DNA of 64,000 nt from Nocardia sp. (GCF_025465275.1 NZ_JAODNK010000027.1:1-64000); one strand, 5' to 3'. Shown: positions 27,460 to 37,270, counted from the stretch's first letter. The notes: generated by a model from the sequence alone, not told the origin. Translations and numbers: made by a program.

Positions 27460-28670
27460 TCGCCGATTTCGCCGACCACTGGCTGCTGTACTGCTCGATT
27501 CCGCTCGTCGCCGCGCTCATCGGCTGGGTGACCAAGATCGTCGCCGTGCAGATGCTCATGTATCCGCTCGAATTCCGCGGCATCCCACCGTGGTTCGGCT
27601 GGCAGGGCGTCATCCCGCGCTCCGCGCCGCGCATGGCGACCATTGCGGTCGACCTCATGTTCGGCAAGCTCATCGATCCGCAGGACATCATCGCCCGCAT
27701 CGATATCGCCGAACTGACCACGCGCCTGCGCGAACCCCTGGACGCGGGCGTGGACTACATGGTCCGCGAGATGATGATGAAGCATCAGCCGCGGCTGTGG
27801 GTGAACATGCCCGAGGCCGGGCGGCGCGCCATTATCGAACGCGCGCAACGGGATCTGCCGCAGCTCATCGAGGATATCGTCGTCGATCTGCGCACCAATC
27901 TCGATCAGGTGATGGATCTGCGGGGCATGGCCATCAGCGCGCTGGTGGACGATAAGACACTGCTGGTGGAGATGGTGCGCCGGGTCGGCCGCAACGAACT
28001 GCGGTTCATCGTGCGCTCGGGGCTGATCTTCGGCACGGTGCTCGGTTTTGTGCAGATGATCACCTGGGCGTTCACTCATTCCTCTTGGCTCATGCCCGCT
28101 TTCGGCGGTTTCACCGGTTTGGTCACCGACTGGCTGGCACTGCAGATGATCTTCCGACCGATCCGTCCGGTCGGTATCGGGCCATTGCGCTGGCAGGGCC
28201 TGTTCCACAAGCGCCGCGACGAGGTCTGCACCGATTACGGCGATCTCATCGCCACCGAAATCCTCACCCCCGCACGCATTCTGGAGGCGGTGCTGAACGG
28301 AGAGCGGGCCGACCGGTTGGCTTCGATACTCGATCACCACGTCACCGAATTTCTCGACCTGCAAACCGGACCGGCCAAACCGCTCATGCTCATGGTCGCG
28401 CGCGAGAGCTACACCGGCCTGCAACGCGATGCCGTCACCTTCGTGCTCGATCATGTGCGCGCCGCTGCCGATTCCGGCTTCGACCGGCACGCCATCGAAG
28501 CCCTGGACGTGCGCAGCCTGGTCATCGAGAAGACCAAGCAGCTCAGCGACGACGAATACGAGGGCCTGCTGCGGCCCGCGTTCAAACAGGACGAATGGAA
28601 ACTGGTGGCCATCGGCGCGGTGCTCGGATTCCTCGTCGGCGAACTTCAGGTTCACGTGTTGCTGACGTGA
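27456..28670 (+). CDS. DUF445-family membrane protein
   Basis: 404 residues. Family DUF445 (UPF0754-like): an N-terminal hydrophobic segment followed by GWVTKIVAVQMLMYPLEFRGIPP, a long amphipathic helical middle, then FVQMITWAF...GGFTGLVTDWLALQMIFRP and a C-terminal hydrophobic segment. The repeated T-(K/D)-(I/W)-(V/L)A-(V/L)QM-(L/I) motif in two halves is typical. No molecular function is established. GTG start at 27456 overlaps a 12-codon leader ORF; divergent from an IclR regulator. Confidence 0.85.
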   Translation: MIADFADHWLLYCSIPLVAALIGWVTKIVAVQMLMYPLEFRGIPPWFGWQGVIPRSAPRMATIAVDLMFGKLIDPQDIIARIDIAELTTRLREPLDAGVDYMVREMMMKHQPRLWVNMPEAGRRAIIERAQRDLPQLIEDIVVDLRTNLDQVMDLRGMAISALVDDKTLLVEMVRRVGRNELRFIVRSGLIFGTVLGFVQMITWAFTHSSWLMPAFGGFTGLVTDWLALQMIFRPIRPVGIGPLRWQGLFHKRRDEVCTDYGDLIATEILTPARILEAVLNGERADRLASILDHHVTEFLDLQTGPAKPLMLMVARESYTGLQRDAVTFVLDHVRAAADSGFDRHAIEALDVRSLVIEKTKQLSDDEYEGLLRPAFKQDEWKLVAIGAVLGFLVGELQVHVLLT

Positions 28671-28853
28671 TACGGCCGATTTCGCCGCCGCATTCGGCGG
28701 TGGTTCGGCCTCGGTGAACGCAGGGCCCGCGTACGATGAGGACTCTGCGCGAAAGTGCCCGAATTGCCGAATTCGCATGCTACGCAGTCAGTCCGCGACG
28801 GCGAAATCCCATGCAGCAATAAGAAAAGCGGACAAGTACCTTCATATTGCGAT

Positions 28854-28863
28854 GTTTGCAAAC
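28854..28863. promoter_or_regulatory. RamB/PrpR-type binding site GTTTGCAAAC
   Basis: A perfect 10-base palindrome GTTTGCAAAC lies 23 bases before the GTG of the RamB-like regulator. The known RamB motif in Corynebacterium contains the same TTTGCAAA core, so this is probably an autoregulatory operator. Confidence 0.72.
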
Positions 28864-28886
28864 CCTGATCGGTAGCATCTCGCATT

Positions 28887-30308
28887 GTGCGCAAGATGTA
28901 TGCGGGTGCCCGACTACGACGGTTGCGCGAGGAACGGCGGATGACCCAGGCGGCCTTGGCCAAATCCCTGGATCTGTCCCCCAGCTACCTCAACCAGCTC
29001 GAGCGAGATCAACGGCCACTGACCATTCCGGTGCTCCTCAAACTGAACTCCACGTTCGATCTGGATGTGCAGTTCTTCGCCGCGGATTCCGATGCCCGCC
29101 TCGTCTCCGATCTACACGAAATTCTGGTGGAGGCCGCCGGCGGTAATGCCGCACCGGTCGCCGAGGTCGAAGATCTGGCGACCCGCATGCCGGAGGTCTC
29201 GAAAATCGTTGTGGCCATGCACCGTCGACTACGGGCGGCCACCGATCAACTGGATCTGCTCTCCGCCAAGGTCGCCACGCCCACCGGCGCTCCGGGCGTG
29301 CCGATGCCGTACGAGGACGTGCGCGACTTCTTCTACGACCATCACAATCACATTGCACAGCTGGATCTCGCGGCGGAGCGATTGTTCGATGACTGCGGGC
29401 TCACCGTCGGCTCGCTGGACCGGCAGCTCGCGCGAGTGGCCGAGGAGCGCGCGGGCGTCACGGTGCTGGTGCGCGGCGACGGGGCCGACCCGAATGTGCC
29501 CAAGCGCCACTATGAACCGGAAACCCGGACACTCACGCTCGCCCGAAGACTCCGGCCCGGGCAGCGCGCCTTCCAGATCGCGTCCACCCTCGCATTCCTG
29601 TTGCACGGCAATCTGCTCGACGAGGTGCTGGACGACACCCCTTCGCTCACAGGGGAATCCCGCACCCTGGCCCGGGTCGGCCTGGCCAACTACTTCGCCG
29701 GCGCGCTGGTGCTGCCGTACAGCAAATTCCTGCGCTCGGCCGAAGAGCTACATTACGATATCGACCTGCTCAGCCTGCGTTTCGAGGTCGGCTTCGAAAC
29801 CATCTGCCACCGGCTCAGCACCCTGCAGCGGCAGGGCCAGCGCGGCGTGCCCTTCTTCCTGATCCGCACCGACCGCGCGGGCAATATCTCGAAACGCCAG
29901 TCCGCCACCGCATTCCACTTCTCCAGAGTCGGCGGCAGCTGCCCCCTCTGGGTAGTACACGAGGCCTTCGCCCACCCCGGCCGCATGCTGACCCAGGTCG
30001 CCGCCATGCCCGACGGCCGCCGCTACCTGTGGATCGCCCGCACCACCACCCCCACCCCCACCGGATTCGGCACCGCCGGCAAAGAATTCGCCATCGGCCT
30101 GGGCTGCGATATCGAATACGCCGACCGCCTGTCCTACTCCCGCGGCCTGCAACTGGAAGACCCCACCACCGCCATCCAAATCGGCGCCGGCTGCAAGGTC
30201 TGCGAACGCCCCAGCTGCGCCCAGCGCGCCTTCCCCCAAATAGGCCGCCCCCTAGCCATCACCGAAAACACCAGCAGCGACCTCCCCTACCCCCGCCTCC
30301 CCCAGTAA
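28887..30308 (+). CDS. RamB/PrpR-type XRE short-chain acyl-CoA regulator
   Basis: 473 residues. N-terminal XRE helix-turn-helix (about 6-62; RLRRLREERRMTQAALAKSLDLSPSYLNQLERDQRP), an IrrE-like middle domain (about 160-330) and a C-terminal region with the cysteine cluster GAGCKVCERPSCAQRAFP. This is the layout of RamB and PrpR, which control acetate, glyoxylate-cycle and propionate genes, in PrpR through acyl-CoA sensing. GTG at 28887 is taken; ATG at 28896 is an alternative. A GTTTGCAAAC palindrome lies just upstream. The 3' end is strikingly C-rich. Confidence 0.85.
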   Translation: MRKMYAGARLRRLREERRMTQAALAKSLDLSPSYLNQLERDQRPLTIPVLLKLNSTFDLDVQFFAADSDARLVSDLHEILVEAAGGNAAPVAEVEDLATRMPEVSKIVVAMHRRLRAATDQLDLLSAKVATPTGAPGVPMPYEDVRDFFYDHHNHIAQLDLAAERLFDDCGLTVGSLDRQLARVAEERAGVTVLVRGDGADPNVPKRHYEPETRTLTLARRLRPGQRAFQIASTLAFLLHGNLLDEVLDDTPSLTGESRTLARVGLANYFAGALVLPYSKFLRSAEELHYDIDLLSLRFEVGFETICHRLSTLQRQGQRGVPFFLIRTDRAGNISKRQSATAFHFSRVGGSCPLWVVHEAFAHPGRMLTQVAAMPDGRRYLWIARTTTPTPTGFGTAGKEFAIGLGCDIEYADRLSYSRGLQLEDPTTAIQIGAGCKVCERPSCAQRAFPQIGRPLAITENTSSDLPYPRLPQ

Positions 30309-30318
30309 GGCCGCACCA

Positions 30319-30481
30319 AACAGCCCGTCCCCCAACCGAACAGCCCATCTCCCCGACCGAACAGCGCCCCCAACCGAACAGCCCATCTCCCCGACCGCAC
30401 AGCGCACCCAACCGAACAGCGCGTCTCTCTGACCGAACAGTGCGTCTCTTGATCGAACAGTGCGTCTCTTGATCGAACAAA
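30319..30481. repeat. Nine-unit degenerate tandem repeat with (A/C)ACAG core
   Basis: Units start with AACAGC, CACAGC or AACAGT preceded by CG at 30319, 30339, 30360, 30377, 30398, 30415, 30436 and 30456, with a last partial one at 30476. Spacings are 20, 21, 17, 21, 17, 21, 20 and 20. Between cores are CCATCTCCCCGAC-, GCCCCCAAC- or GCGTCTCTTGAT-like spacers. It begins 10 bases after the RamB-like gene stop. Not CRISPR: units are too short, no unique spacers, no cas genes. Confidence 0.85.
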
Positions 30482-30678
30482 CCTTGTAAACGCTGTTCGG
30501 CACCGAGACAGGCTGTTCCGTCGACAGACGTGCGAAAAAGAAGCCGTGCTGGGCACGTCGCCTGCCGTACCAGGCTTGGGCTCCCAGCTCAGGGCGGAAC
30601 CCTCGGCCCCCTAACGGGGGGCCTGGCCCTGGTCACCTTCTCCAGACACAAACACACGACGCACCACAGCGGATCCGG
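30482..30678. other. Non-coding stretch between tandem repeat and recG terminator
   Basis: Contains two reversed copies of the repeat core (CGCTGTTCGG near 30491 and GGCTGTTCCG near 30511) and a CCCCCTAACGGGGGG-type palindrome near 30609-30623. No gene seen. Confidence 0.5.
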
Positions 30679-30740
30679 CATCGAGTGGGCTCTTACAGTG
30701 GCGTTTACGGCGTGTCGCCACGATGAGAGCCCACTCGATG
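30679..30740 (-). terminator. Two-tier hairpin downstream of recG
   Basis: CATCGAGTGGGCTCT (30679-30693) pairs perfectly with 30726-30740, and inside it GTGGCG (30698-30703) pairs with CGCCAC (30716-30721). It lies 46 bases beyond the recG stop. Probably the end of the FakA-recG transcript, although the size suggests a structured RNA is also possible. Confidence 0.65.
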
Positions 30741-30785
30741 GAGCGTCCTGTCGGTTGGTGGGGGCGCCAGGGTGGGGGCGGCGGG

Positions 30786-33056
30786 TTAGGACTTGGCCAG
30801 GTATTCCAGGCGTTCGCCGTCTACGGCGGCGTTCATCATGCTGGCCAGTCCGGGGTGTTTTTGGAGGCCGGGGTCGGCGGTGACTACTTCGCGGGCCAGT
30901 TGTTGTGCGGCGGTGATTACTTCTAGGTCGTCCAGGAGGGAGAGGAGGCGGAGACTGCGGGCGGTGCCGGATTGGGCGGAGCCCAGGACGTCGCCTTCGC
31001 GGCGCTGGCGGAGGTCCAGGACTGCCAGTTCGAAGCCGTCGGTGGTGCCGGCTACCGCTTCCAGGCGGGCCATTGCCGTTCCTACCGGGCCGGATTCGGT
31101 GATGAGGAGGCAGAGGCCGGGGTGTTTGCCTCGGCCGACGCGGCCGCGGAGCTGGTGCAGCTGGCTCACGCCGAAGCGGTCGGCGTCCACGATCACCATG
31201 ACGGTCGCGTTCGGGACGTCCACGCCTACTTCGACGACGGTGGTGCAGACCAGGACGTCGATCTCGGCATCGTTGAAGGCTCGCATGACGCGGTCCTTCT
31301 CATCCGAGGGGAGACGGCCGTGCAGCAGGCCGATGCGCAGGTCTTTCAGCGCGCCGGTGCTGAGCATCTGGTAGATGTCGACGGCGGAGTGCGTGGTGGG
31401 GCCTTCCTTCTCCTCTTCGGCTTTCACCTTGCGGCCCTTGGTTTTACCGTTCTCTTCCTCATCGCCGATGCGGGAGCACACCACGTACGCCTGACGCCCG
31501 GCCTGCACCTCCTCGTGGATGCGCTCCCAGGCGCGATCCACCCAGGACGGTTTCGCCTTGGCGGGCACTACCTTCGAGGTGATGGGTGAGCGGCCGCGCG
31601 GCAGCTGGGTGAGGGTGGAGGTCTCCAGATCACCGAGGGTGGTCATGGCGATGGTGCGCGGGATGGGGGTGGCGGTCATGACCAGCAGGTGCGGGCTGAT
31701 GCCGTTCTTGGCCTTGGCGCGCAGGGCATCTCGCTGCTCCACACCGAAGCGGTGCTGTTCGTCGACCACCACCATGCCGAGGTCGAAGAACTCCACCGAA
31801 TCCTGGATGAGGGCGTGCGTGCCGATCAGAATGCCCGCCTCGCCGGTGACGGCGTCCAGCAGCGCGGCCCGCTTCTGGCCCACCGACATGGAGCCGGTCA
31901 CCAGCACCACCTTGGTGGCGATATCGGACGCACCCAGCTCACCGGCATTGCCGAGATCACCGAGCATATTCTTCAGCGACCGATAGTGCTGGGAGGCAAG
32001 GACTTCCGTCGGCGCAAGCAGTGCGCACTGCTGACCGTTGTCGACCACCTGCAGCATGGCGAGCAGGGACACGATGGTCTTACCGGAACCCACCTCGCCC
32101 TGCAGCAGCCGGTGCATGGGATGGGTGCGCGACAGATCGGCGGAGATCTCTTCGATGACAGTCTGCTGACCCTCCGTCAATTCGAACGGCAGCCGCTTGT
32201 CGAAGGCGGCGGCAATGCCGTCGGTGCGCGGCAGGCTCGCCTTCGCTGTGCGTCCTTCTGCCTGATGCCGCCGCTCGGCCAGCACCAACTGCAGGGCGAG
32301 GGCTTCGTCGAAACGCAGTCGGCCCCTGGCCTCTTCGATATCGGACTTGCTCTCGGGTAGGTGGATGAGCCGCAGCGCATCGGAGACCGGCACCAGCGAG
32401 TGCTCGGCGCGCAGTTCTTCGGGCAGTGGATCCTCGATGGGATCGAGCTGATCGAGCACCTGCCGCACACAGCGCAGCAGATCCCAGCTCTGCACCTTCG
32501 CGGTGGCCGGATACACCGGAATGAACTCCCGCTCGAAGAACGAGATATCCACGCCCCCGGCGCCTTTCGCGCTCTGCGCCAGTCCGCGCAGGGCACCGCC
32601 GCCGCGGACCGAGGTGAGGCTCTCGACCGAGCCGTCGCCCTTATCGGGCAGGATCAGATAGTCCGGATGCGAGAGGTTCCACCGGTCCGGCCGCCACCAG
32701 TGCACGGTGCCGGACATCATGGCCCGCACACCCTCCTTCACCAGGTGGCGCACCTTGTCGCCATTGAAGAAGGTGACCTCGATCGGCTTCGCGGAGCCGG
32801 TATCGAGGTTCACCTTCAGTAGGCTTCCGCGCCGATTCTTCATGGGACGCAGGTCGGTTTTGGTGACCCGGCCCATGACGGTGATGTGCTGCCCCTCCTC
32901 CGGCGCCTCCTCGGTGAGCGGCTGCCCCTGCGTGGCATAGCGCAGCGGATAGTGCCGTAGCAGGTCCTCGACGGTGCTCATATCGAACGCCTCGGCCAGC
33001 GGTTCGGCGGCCTTCACGCCGAGCACATGGTCGAGCCGATCACCCAGTGTCGCCAC
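30786..33056 (-). CDS. recG: ATP-dependent DNA helicase RecG
   Basis: 756 residues. Fork-reversal helicase of recombination and repair. N-terminal OB/wedge domain (about 50-190), helicase motif I GEVGSGKT, motif II as DEQH (VVVDEQHRFG), motif III TATPIPRT and motif VI QLRGRVGRG. A Lys/Glu-rich insert (EEENGKTKGRKVKAEEEKEG) in the second helicase domain is typical of mycobacterial relatives. GTG start at 33056 directly abuts the stop of the FakA-like gene, so the two are translated together. Confidence 0.97.
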   Translation of the reverse strand: MATLGDRLDHVLGVKAAEPLAEAFDMSTVEDLLRHYPLRYATQGQPLTEEAPEEGQHITVMGRVTKTDLRPMKNRRGSLLKVNLDTGSAKPIEVTFFNGDKVRHLVKEGVRAMMSGTVHWWRPDRWNLSHPDYLILPDKGDGSVESLTSVRGGGALRGLAQSAKGAGGVDISFFEREFIPVYPATAKVQSWDLLRCVRQVLDQLDPIEDPLPEELRAEHSLVPVSDALRLIHLPESKSDIEEARGRLRFDEALALQLVLAERRHQAEGRTAKASLPRTDGIAAAFDKRLPFELTEGQQTVIEEISADLSRTHPMHRLLQGEVGSGKTIVSLLAMLQVVDNGQQCALLAPTEVLASQHYRSLKNMLGDLGNAGELGASDIATKVVLVTGSMSVGQKRAALLDAVTGEAGILIGTHALIQDSVEFFDLGMVVVDEQHRFGVEQRDALRAKAKNGISPHLLVMTATPIPRTIAMTTLGDLETSTLTQLPRGRSPITSKVVPAKAKPSWVDRAWERIHEEVQAGRQAYVVCSRIGDEEENGKTKGRKVKAEEEKEGPTTHSAVDIYQMLSTGALKDLRIGLLHGRLPSDEKDRVMRAFNDAEIDVLVCTTVVEVGVDVPNATVMVIVDADRFGVSQLHQLRGRVGRGKHPGLCLLITESGPVGTAMARLEAVAGTTDGFELAVLDLRQRREGDVLGSAQSGTARSLRLLSLLDDLEVITAAQQLAREVVTADPGLQKHPGLASMMNAAVDGERLEYLAKS

Positions 33057-35243
33057 CTATTCCACCCCGATCTGCACCAGATCACCGGCCTGACCACCGG
33101 GATACACCACCACCTCGACGCCCGGGAACGAGGCGCCGACGTGCTCGGCCAATTCCTCCGAAAGACCCTGCGGCGCTTCCGCACCGACGAGCATGGTCAC
33201 CAATTCCCCACCGAGACCGAGCATTCGGTCCAGCAGGGTGCAGCCGGCGGAGGCCACATCCGAATCGATGACCACCACATCGTGCCCGACGAGGCCCAGC
33301 CCGTCACCCGCCTCGCAGGTGCCGACAATCGTGAGCGCGCGCTCCGGCGCGATTTGCAAAGCGCCCCAACGGGTTCCGGCCGCCGCCTCGGACATGGCGA
33401 AGACATCGTCGGCGGCGATCCGCCCACCGTCGTGCATGGAAAGCGCCGCCAGCCCCTGCACCATCGAGGCGCTCGGCAGCATGAGCACATCGCGATTCCC
33501 GTCGCGCGCGGCCACACTCACCGCCATCAACTCGTGTGCGGGCAGTGCGCCGTTCGGCAGCACCAGCACCTCACGATGCGGCAGTCGGCGAATCCCGGCC
33601 AGCAGCGACTGGGCCGTCACTTCGCCCTCGAGCACCTCGGCCCCCGCATCCTCGAACAGGCGCACCGCGCCCGACCCGGAGGCCACCGCCAGGATCCCGC
33701 GCTCCACCGGCCCGCCCGGCGCATGCGCCGACACAGCCAGCGTCTCGATCCGAATCCCGCTCAGCCACCCCGCCGCCAGCCCGGCCTCGACCGCCGCGCC
33801 CGCATCCGCACAATGCACATGCGCCGACCACATCCCGCCCCCATCCCCCACGACAACAACCGAATCCCCCAGCCCGTCAAGCTGTTCCCGCAACCCCGAG
33901 ACCCGCTGCTCATCGGTCCCACTCAGCAAGTACATGACCTCGTACCGCGGCGCATACCCCCCGGCGAACCCCTGCTCCGCCGTCTCATGCCCGCCGCCAC
34001 CAAGACTTCCACCCCGCATCCCGATGCCACTCGGCCCCAACGCATTCGGCGTACCCATCGAGCCGCCGACATGCGGCGCATGCGCGGCCGCCGCACCTGC
34101 CGTGCCAACCGCATTCCCGGTTGCCATGCCGGCCGCAGTCGAGGCACTCGCACCGGCCACGGCGGCGGCTGTCCCGGAGCTCCCAGTCGCCGCGCCAGCG
34201 GTACCGGCAATATTCTCCGCATTCGTGGCCGTTGGACGGGTCGCGTTGGCGACTGTCCCGGAGCTCCAGGACGCCGCACCCGACGGACCGACCGCGCTCA
34301 TGCCGCCCCCGGGTCGCGCGCCGCGCTCGCCATTCCGTACGTATGCAGGTCGGGCCGCCGGCTGTCCACCGGTCGTAGTCACCAACTCGTCCAACAGGAC
34401 CAGCAGTCCCCGCGCGCCGGCGTCCACGACCCCAGCCTGCCGCAGTACTCCGAGCTGTCCGGGGGTCTCACCGAGCGCCTTCGCCGCACCATCAGCAGCG
34501 GCGAGCGCAACAGCGGCCAGCGTCCGCTCCGGGCAGTCGGCAGCGCGCTCAGCCGCACAGTCGAGCACGGTCAACATGGTCCCCTCGACCGGCGAACTCA
34601 GCGCCTCCCGCACCAGCAGCGCCGCTCGCCGCAGTCCTTCCCGCAATGTCTGTTCATCGAGCGGCTCATCACTCACCGCTTCGGCCACCCCGCGCAGTAC
34701 CTGCGACAGGATGATTCCCGAATTCCCCCGGGCCCCGATAGTCGCCGCCCGAGCCATGGCCCCGGCAACCTCTCGCGCCGACAACCCCGTACTCGGCGGG
34801 GCGTCGGTACTTCGGCCGAGTCGATCGCCAGCGGTAGCCGGGTCCACTCGCCCAGTGGCATCCAGACCCTGTTCTATAGGTCGGGCCGCAGCGCCGGAAC
34901 CGTCCTCACCGAATCGGTCTACAGTCGGGAGAGCGCTCGCCTGAGCAGTGTTGGCGGTCACCTGCTCGTCGGCGCGACCCGAATCGGCGCTTCCTGCCTT
35001 GCCTGCCGCGCCGCCGGTGCGGTCTGCGGCGAGGGCTTCGGCGGCTCGTACTGCGGCGCGCATGGTGCTGAACAGGTTGGTGCCGGTGTCGGAGTCCGCT
35101 ACCGGGAATACGTTCAGCGCATTGATCTCGTCACGGTGGCGTTCGAGGCCGTCGAGGCAGCCCTGCCCCCAGCGCAGCAGCGCAGCACCGTCGAGCACGT
35201 CCCCAACCGCGGGCACCGTCACCGTCCTTCCGCCGCATTTCAT
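33057..35243 (-). CDS. FakA/DAK2-domain protein (fatty acid kinase-like, YloV family)
   Basis: 728 residues. The N-terminal DAK2 ATP-binding domain has [18 protein letters not shown]; the C-terminal DhaK-like/EDD half includes [10 protein letters not shown] and [16 protein letters not shown] turns. FakA phosphorylates fatty acids bound to a FakB partner in Firmicutes; the actinobacterial role is unproven. The protein is longer than usual (about 550) because of two low-complexity inserts: residues about 72-135 and an Ala/Gly/Ser/Thr-rich one at about 300-410 (nucleotides 34015-34345). Upstream of recG as in M. tuberculosis Rv2974c-Rv2973c. Confidence 0.85.
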   Translation of the reverse strand: MKCGGRTVTVPAVGDVLDGAALLRWGQGCLDGLERHRDEINALNVFPVADSDTGTNLFSTMRAAVRAAEALAADRTGGAAGKAGSADSGRADEQVTANTAQASALPTVDRFGEDGSGAAARPIEQGLDATGRVDPATAGDRLGRSTDAPPSTGLSAREVAGAMARAATIGARGNSGIILSQVLRGVAEAVSDEPLDEQTLREGLRRAALLVREALSSPVEGTMLTVLDCAAERAADCPERTLAAVALAAADGAAKALGETPGQLGVLRQAGVVDAGARGLLVLLDELVTTTGGQPAARPAYVRNGERGARPGGGMSAVGPSGAASWSSGTVANATRPTATNAENIAGTAGAATGSSGTAAAVAGASASTAAGMATGNAVGTAGAAAAHAPHVGGSMGTPNALGPSGIGMRGGSLGGGGHETAEQGFAGGYAPRYEVMYLLSGTDEQRVSGLREQLDGLGDSVVVVGDGGGMWSAHVHCADAGAAVEAGLAAGWLSGIRIETLAVSAHAPGGPVERGILAVASGSGAVRLFEDAGAEVLEGEVTAQSLLAGIRRLPHREVLVLPNGALPAHELMAVSVAARDGNRDVLMLPSASMVQGLAALSMHDGGRIAADDVFAMSEAAAGTRWGALQIAPERALTIVGTCEAGDGLGLVGHDVVVIDSDVASAGCTLLDRMLGLGGELVTMLVGAEAPQGLSEELAEHVGASFPGVEVVVYPGGQAGDLVQIGVE

Positions 35244-35524
35244 GGCCTTACGACCCCGGCCGCCAGCCTAGTCGGGAACACCGACACCCCGCCGTCACCT
35301 GCCGTTCGCCCGTGTTCCCCGCTGTCGGGCGGGGGGCAATTGGACATGGCAGTTGGGGGGCGGTTACTCTTGTGCGGTTGCCCGACGCGGGCACTGATCC
35401 TTATCAGGTATCAGAAACGCGTTCGCTAGCGATCCGCTGGCAGGCACGTCCCCAGACATTACGTTTCCGGACTCGCTGTTTATTTCGAGCAGCGTCCGAA
35501 CATGACATGAAGGAGCTCGCGACT

Positions 35525-35713
35525 ATGGCTGCCGTCTGCGACGTCTGCGCCAAGGGCCCCGGCTTCGGTAAGTCGGTTTCGCATTCGCACCGGCGCACCA
35601 ACCGTCGTTGGAATCCGAACATCCAGACCGTCCGCGCCCAGGTTGCCCCCGGCAACACCCGGCGCATGAACGTGTGCACCTCCTGCCTGAAGGCCGGCAA
35701 GGTCACGCGCTGA
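35525..35713 (+). CDS. rpmB: 50S ribosomal protein L28
   Basis: 62 residues: [36 protein letters not shown] start and a C-terminal [10 protein letters not shown]. The Cys pairs CDVC and CTSC show the zinc-binding form. AAGGAG at 35507-35512. Divergent from the FakA-like gene and ended by a strong terminator at 35733-35771. Confidence 0.96.
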   Translation: MAAVCDVCAKGPGFGKSVSHSHRRTNRRWNPNIQTVRAQVAPGNTRRMNVCTSCLKAGKVTR

Positions 35714-35732
35714 TTTAAAACAGCTTTCGAAC

Positions 35733-35771
35733 AAAAGCCCCGGCACCCAGAATGGGTGATCCGGGGCTTTT
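35733..35771 (+). terminator. Rho-independent terminator of rpmB
   Basis: AAAAGCCCCGG (35733-35743) pairs with CCGGGGCTTTT (35761-35771), with an inner CACCC/GGGTG stem. A-run and U-run on both sides. Confidence 0.9.
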
Positions 35772-35794
35772 GCTGTGCAATGGGAGGGTTCGAA

Positions 35795-36292
35795 GTGGCT
35801 GAATGGCAGGTACTTCCGCTGGGAGCCGAGCACACCTACGGTCTGGCCGAATGCCATATCGCCTGCTGGCGTGAGGCTTACCAGGATTTGGTGCCCGCAC
35901 ACGTACACGCCGCCTTCGACGTCGACCGCCGCGCGCAGCAGTGGGAACGGATCCGGGTCGAGTACGCGGGAATTATCGCGGTCGCGGTCGCCGACAATAC
36001 GGTCGTCGGATTCGCCAGCAGCGGCCCCAATAGGGATGAATCACCCACCGCCGAGCGGGAACTCAGCGCCATGTACGTGCGCGCCGCCTGGTACGGCACC
36101 GGTTTGGCATCCGAACTCATGGAGACGGTGCTGGCCCAGGACGCCGATACCTCCCTCTGGGTGTTCGAGGAGAATCCGCGTGCCCGGGCCTTCTACCGCA
36201 AATACGGCTTCGAACTCGACGGCACCCGCCGAGTCGAAGCCTTCACGCCCGCAATCGAAGTGCGCATGGTGCGCCGCGGGCGGTCGAGCTGA
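35795..36292 (+). CDS. GNAT-family N-acetyltransferase
   Basis: 165 residues. GCN5-type fold: motif A region VRAAWYGTGLASELMETVL (Q/RxxGxG/A-like loop) and motif B NPRARAFYRKYGFELDGTRR. The substrate is unknown. GTG at 35795 is chosen because GGGAGGG stands 6 bases before it and the reading frame upstream overlaps the rpmB terminator; ATG at 35780 is an alternative. Convergent with the small secreted protein gene, with a one-base gap. Confidence 0.83.
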   Translation: MAEWQVLPLGAEHTYGLAECHIACWREAYQDLVPAHVHAAFDVDRRAQQWERIRVEYAGIIAVAVADNTVVGFASSGPNRDESPTAERELSAMYVRAAWYGTGLASELMETVLAQDADTSLWVFEENPRARAFYRKYGFELDGTRRVEAFTPAIEVRMVRRGRSS

Positions 36293-36293
36293 A

Positions 36294-36557
36294 TCAGCGA
36301 TTGCCGGTGAAGCAATCCACCTGCTGGCTGATCGACTGGAACATGCACGCCGTCTGCGACGTCACCTGAGACGACATCGACGTAGCGCTATTGGTATCGA
36401 ACAGGCTGGCCACAGGCGATGAATTGGTCGTCGTCGTGGTGGTCGCGGCCGGAGCCGGTTCCAGCGTCAGCGGCTCGGCATTCGCGACCGCCGGAGCGGC
36501 CAGCGCGGCACCCGCGGCGAGAACGGCGAAAACGCCACGGGCAGTCTTCTTCTGCAT
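36294..36557 (-). CDS. Small secreted protein, unknown function
   Basis: 87 residues with a clear Sec signal peptide (MQKKTARGVF... cleavage after ANA near residue 27). The mature part of about 60 residues is Thr/Ser-rich (a run of six Thr) and has two cysteines near the C-terminus (TACMFQ and VDCFTG), probably a disulfide. ATG at 36557 is preferred because AGGAG is 7 bases upstream; the ATG at 36563 is too close. No family recognised. Confidence 0.7.
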   Translation of the reverse strand: MQKKTARGVFAVLAAGAALAAPAVANAEPLTLEPAPAATTTTTTNSSPVASLFDTNSATSMSSQVTSQTACMFQSISQQVDCFTGNR

Positions 36558-36592
36558 ACACATGCTCCTGAATCGGATCAACGGATTCGCGC

Positions 36593-37270
36593 TTAGGGCA
36601 GACGCCAGTCCACCGGCGCGGCACCCAATGTACCCAGCAATTCGTTGGTTCGTGAGAACGGCCGCGATCCGAAGAATCCACGCGAGGCCGACAAGGGTGA
36701 CGGATGGGCGGATTCGAGGAACGGAGTCGACCCCAGCATCGGCTTCAAAGTCGACGCGTCCCGGCCCCACAGAATCGCGACGAGCGGCTGGTCACGGGCG
36801 ACCAATGCGCGAATCGCCTGCTCTGTCACCGCCTCCCAGCCTTTACCGCGATGCGAGGCGGCTTGACCCGGTTGCACGGTCAGTACTCGGTTCAGCATGA
36901 GCACCCCCTGATCCGACCACGGCGAAAGATCACCGCACGACGGCGTCGGGTACTCCAGATCCTTGGTGTACTCGGAGAAGATATTGCCGAGGCTGCGCGG
37001 CACCGGCGAAACATCCGGTGCCACCGAGAAACTCAATCCCATGGCATGGCCCGGGGTCGGATACGGATCCTGGCCGACGACCAGCACCCGCACCTTGTCG
37101 AACGGCCGCTGGAATGCGCGCAGCACATTCTCCCCATTGGGGAGATAGCCACGCCCCTCGGCGTTTTCGGTACGAAGGAATTCGCCCATCTCGGCGATGC
37201 GATCGGTCACTGGTTCGAGGGCCTCAGCCCAGCCCGAATCCATGACCTCCGACAGTGGTTTGGCGCCCAT
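36593..37270 (-). CDS. ung: Uracil-DNA glycosylase (family 1)
   Basis: 225 residues. Removes uracil from DNA. Catalytic motif [18 protein letters not shown] with the water-activating Asp, the LLNRVLTV equivalent as [12 protein letters not shown], and the [24 protein letters not shown] motif with the leucine-loop His. ATG at 37270 follows the thiL stop by 47 bases on the same strand. Position between thiL and rpmB/recG matches mycobacteria. Confidence 0.97.
   Translation of the reverse strand: MGAKPLSEVMDSGWAEALEPVTDRIAEMGEFLRTENAEGRGYLPNGENVLRAFQRPFDKVRVLVVGQDPYPTPGHAMGLSFSVAPDVSPVPRSLGNIFSEYTKDLEYPTPSCGDLSPWSDQGVLMLNRVLTVQPGQAASHRGKGWEAVTEQAIRALVARDQPLVAILWGRDASTLKPMLGSTPFLESAHPSPLSASRGFFGSRPFSRTNELLGTLGAAPVDWRLP

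Noticed and set aside
30319..30481. CRISPR array
   Set aside because: Units are 17-21 bases with only a 6-9 base conserved core, no unique spacers of constant size and no cas genes.
33027..35429. 800-codon plus-strand frame opposite the FakA-like gene
   Set aside because: Antisense shadow; Arg/Pro/His-rich composition and no domain.
35756..35794. Upstream GTG start (35756) for the GNAT gene
   Set aside because: It would start inside the rpmB terminator hairpin; a start with a good ribosome site lies at 35795.
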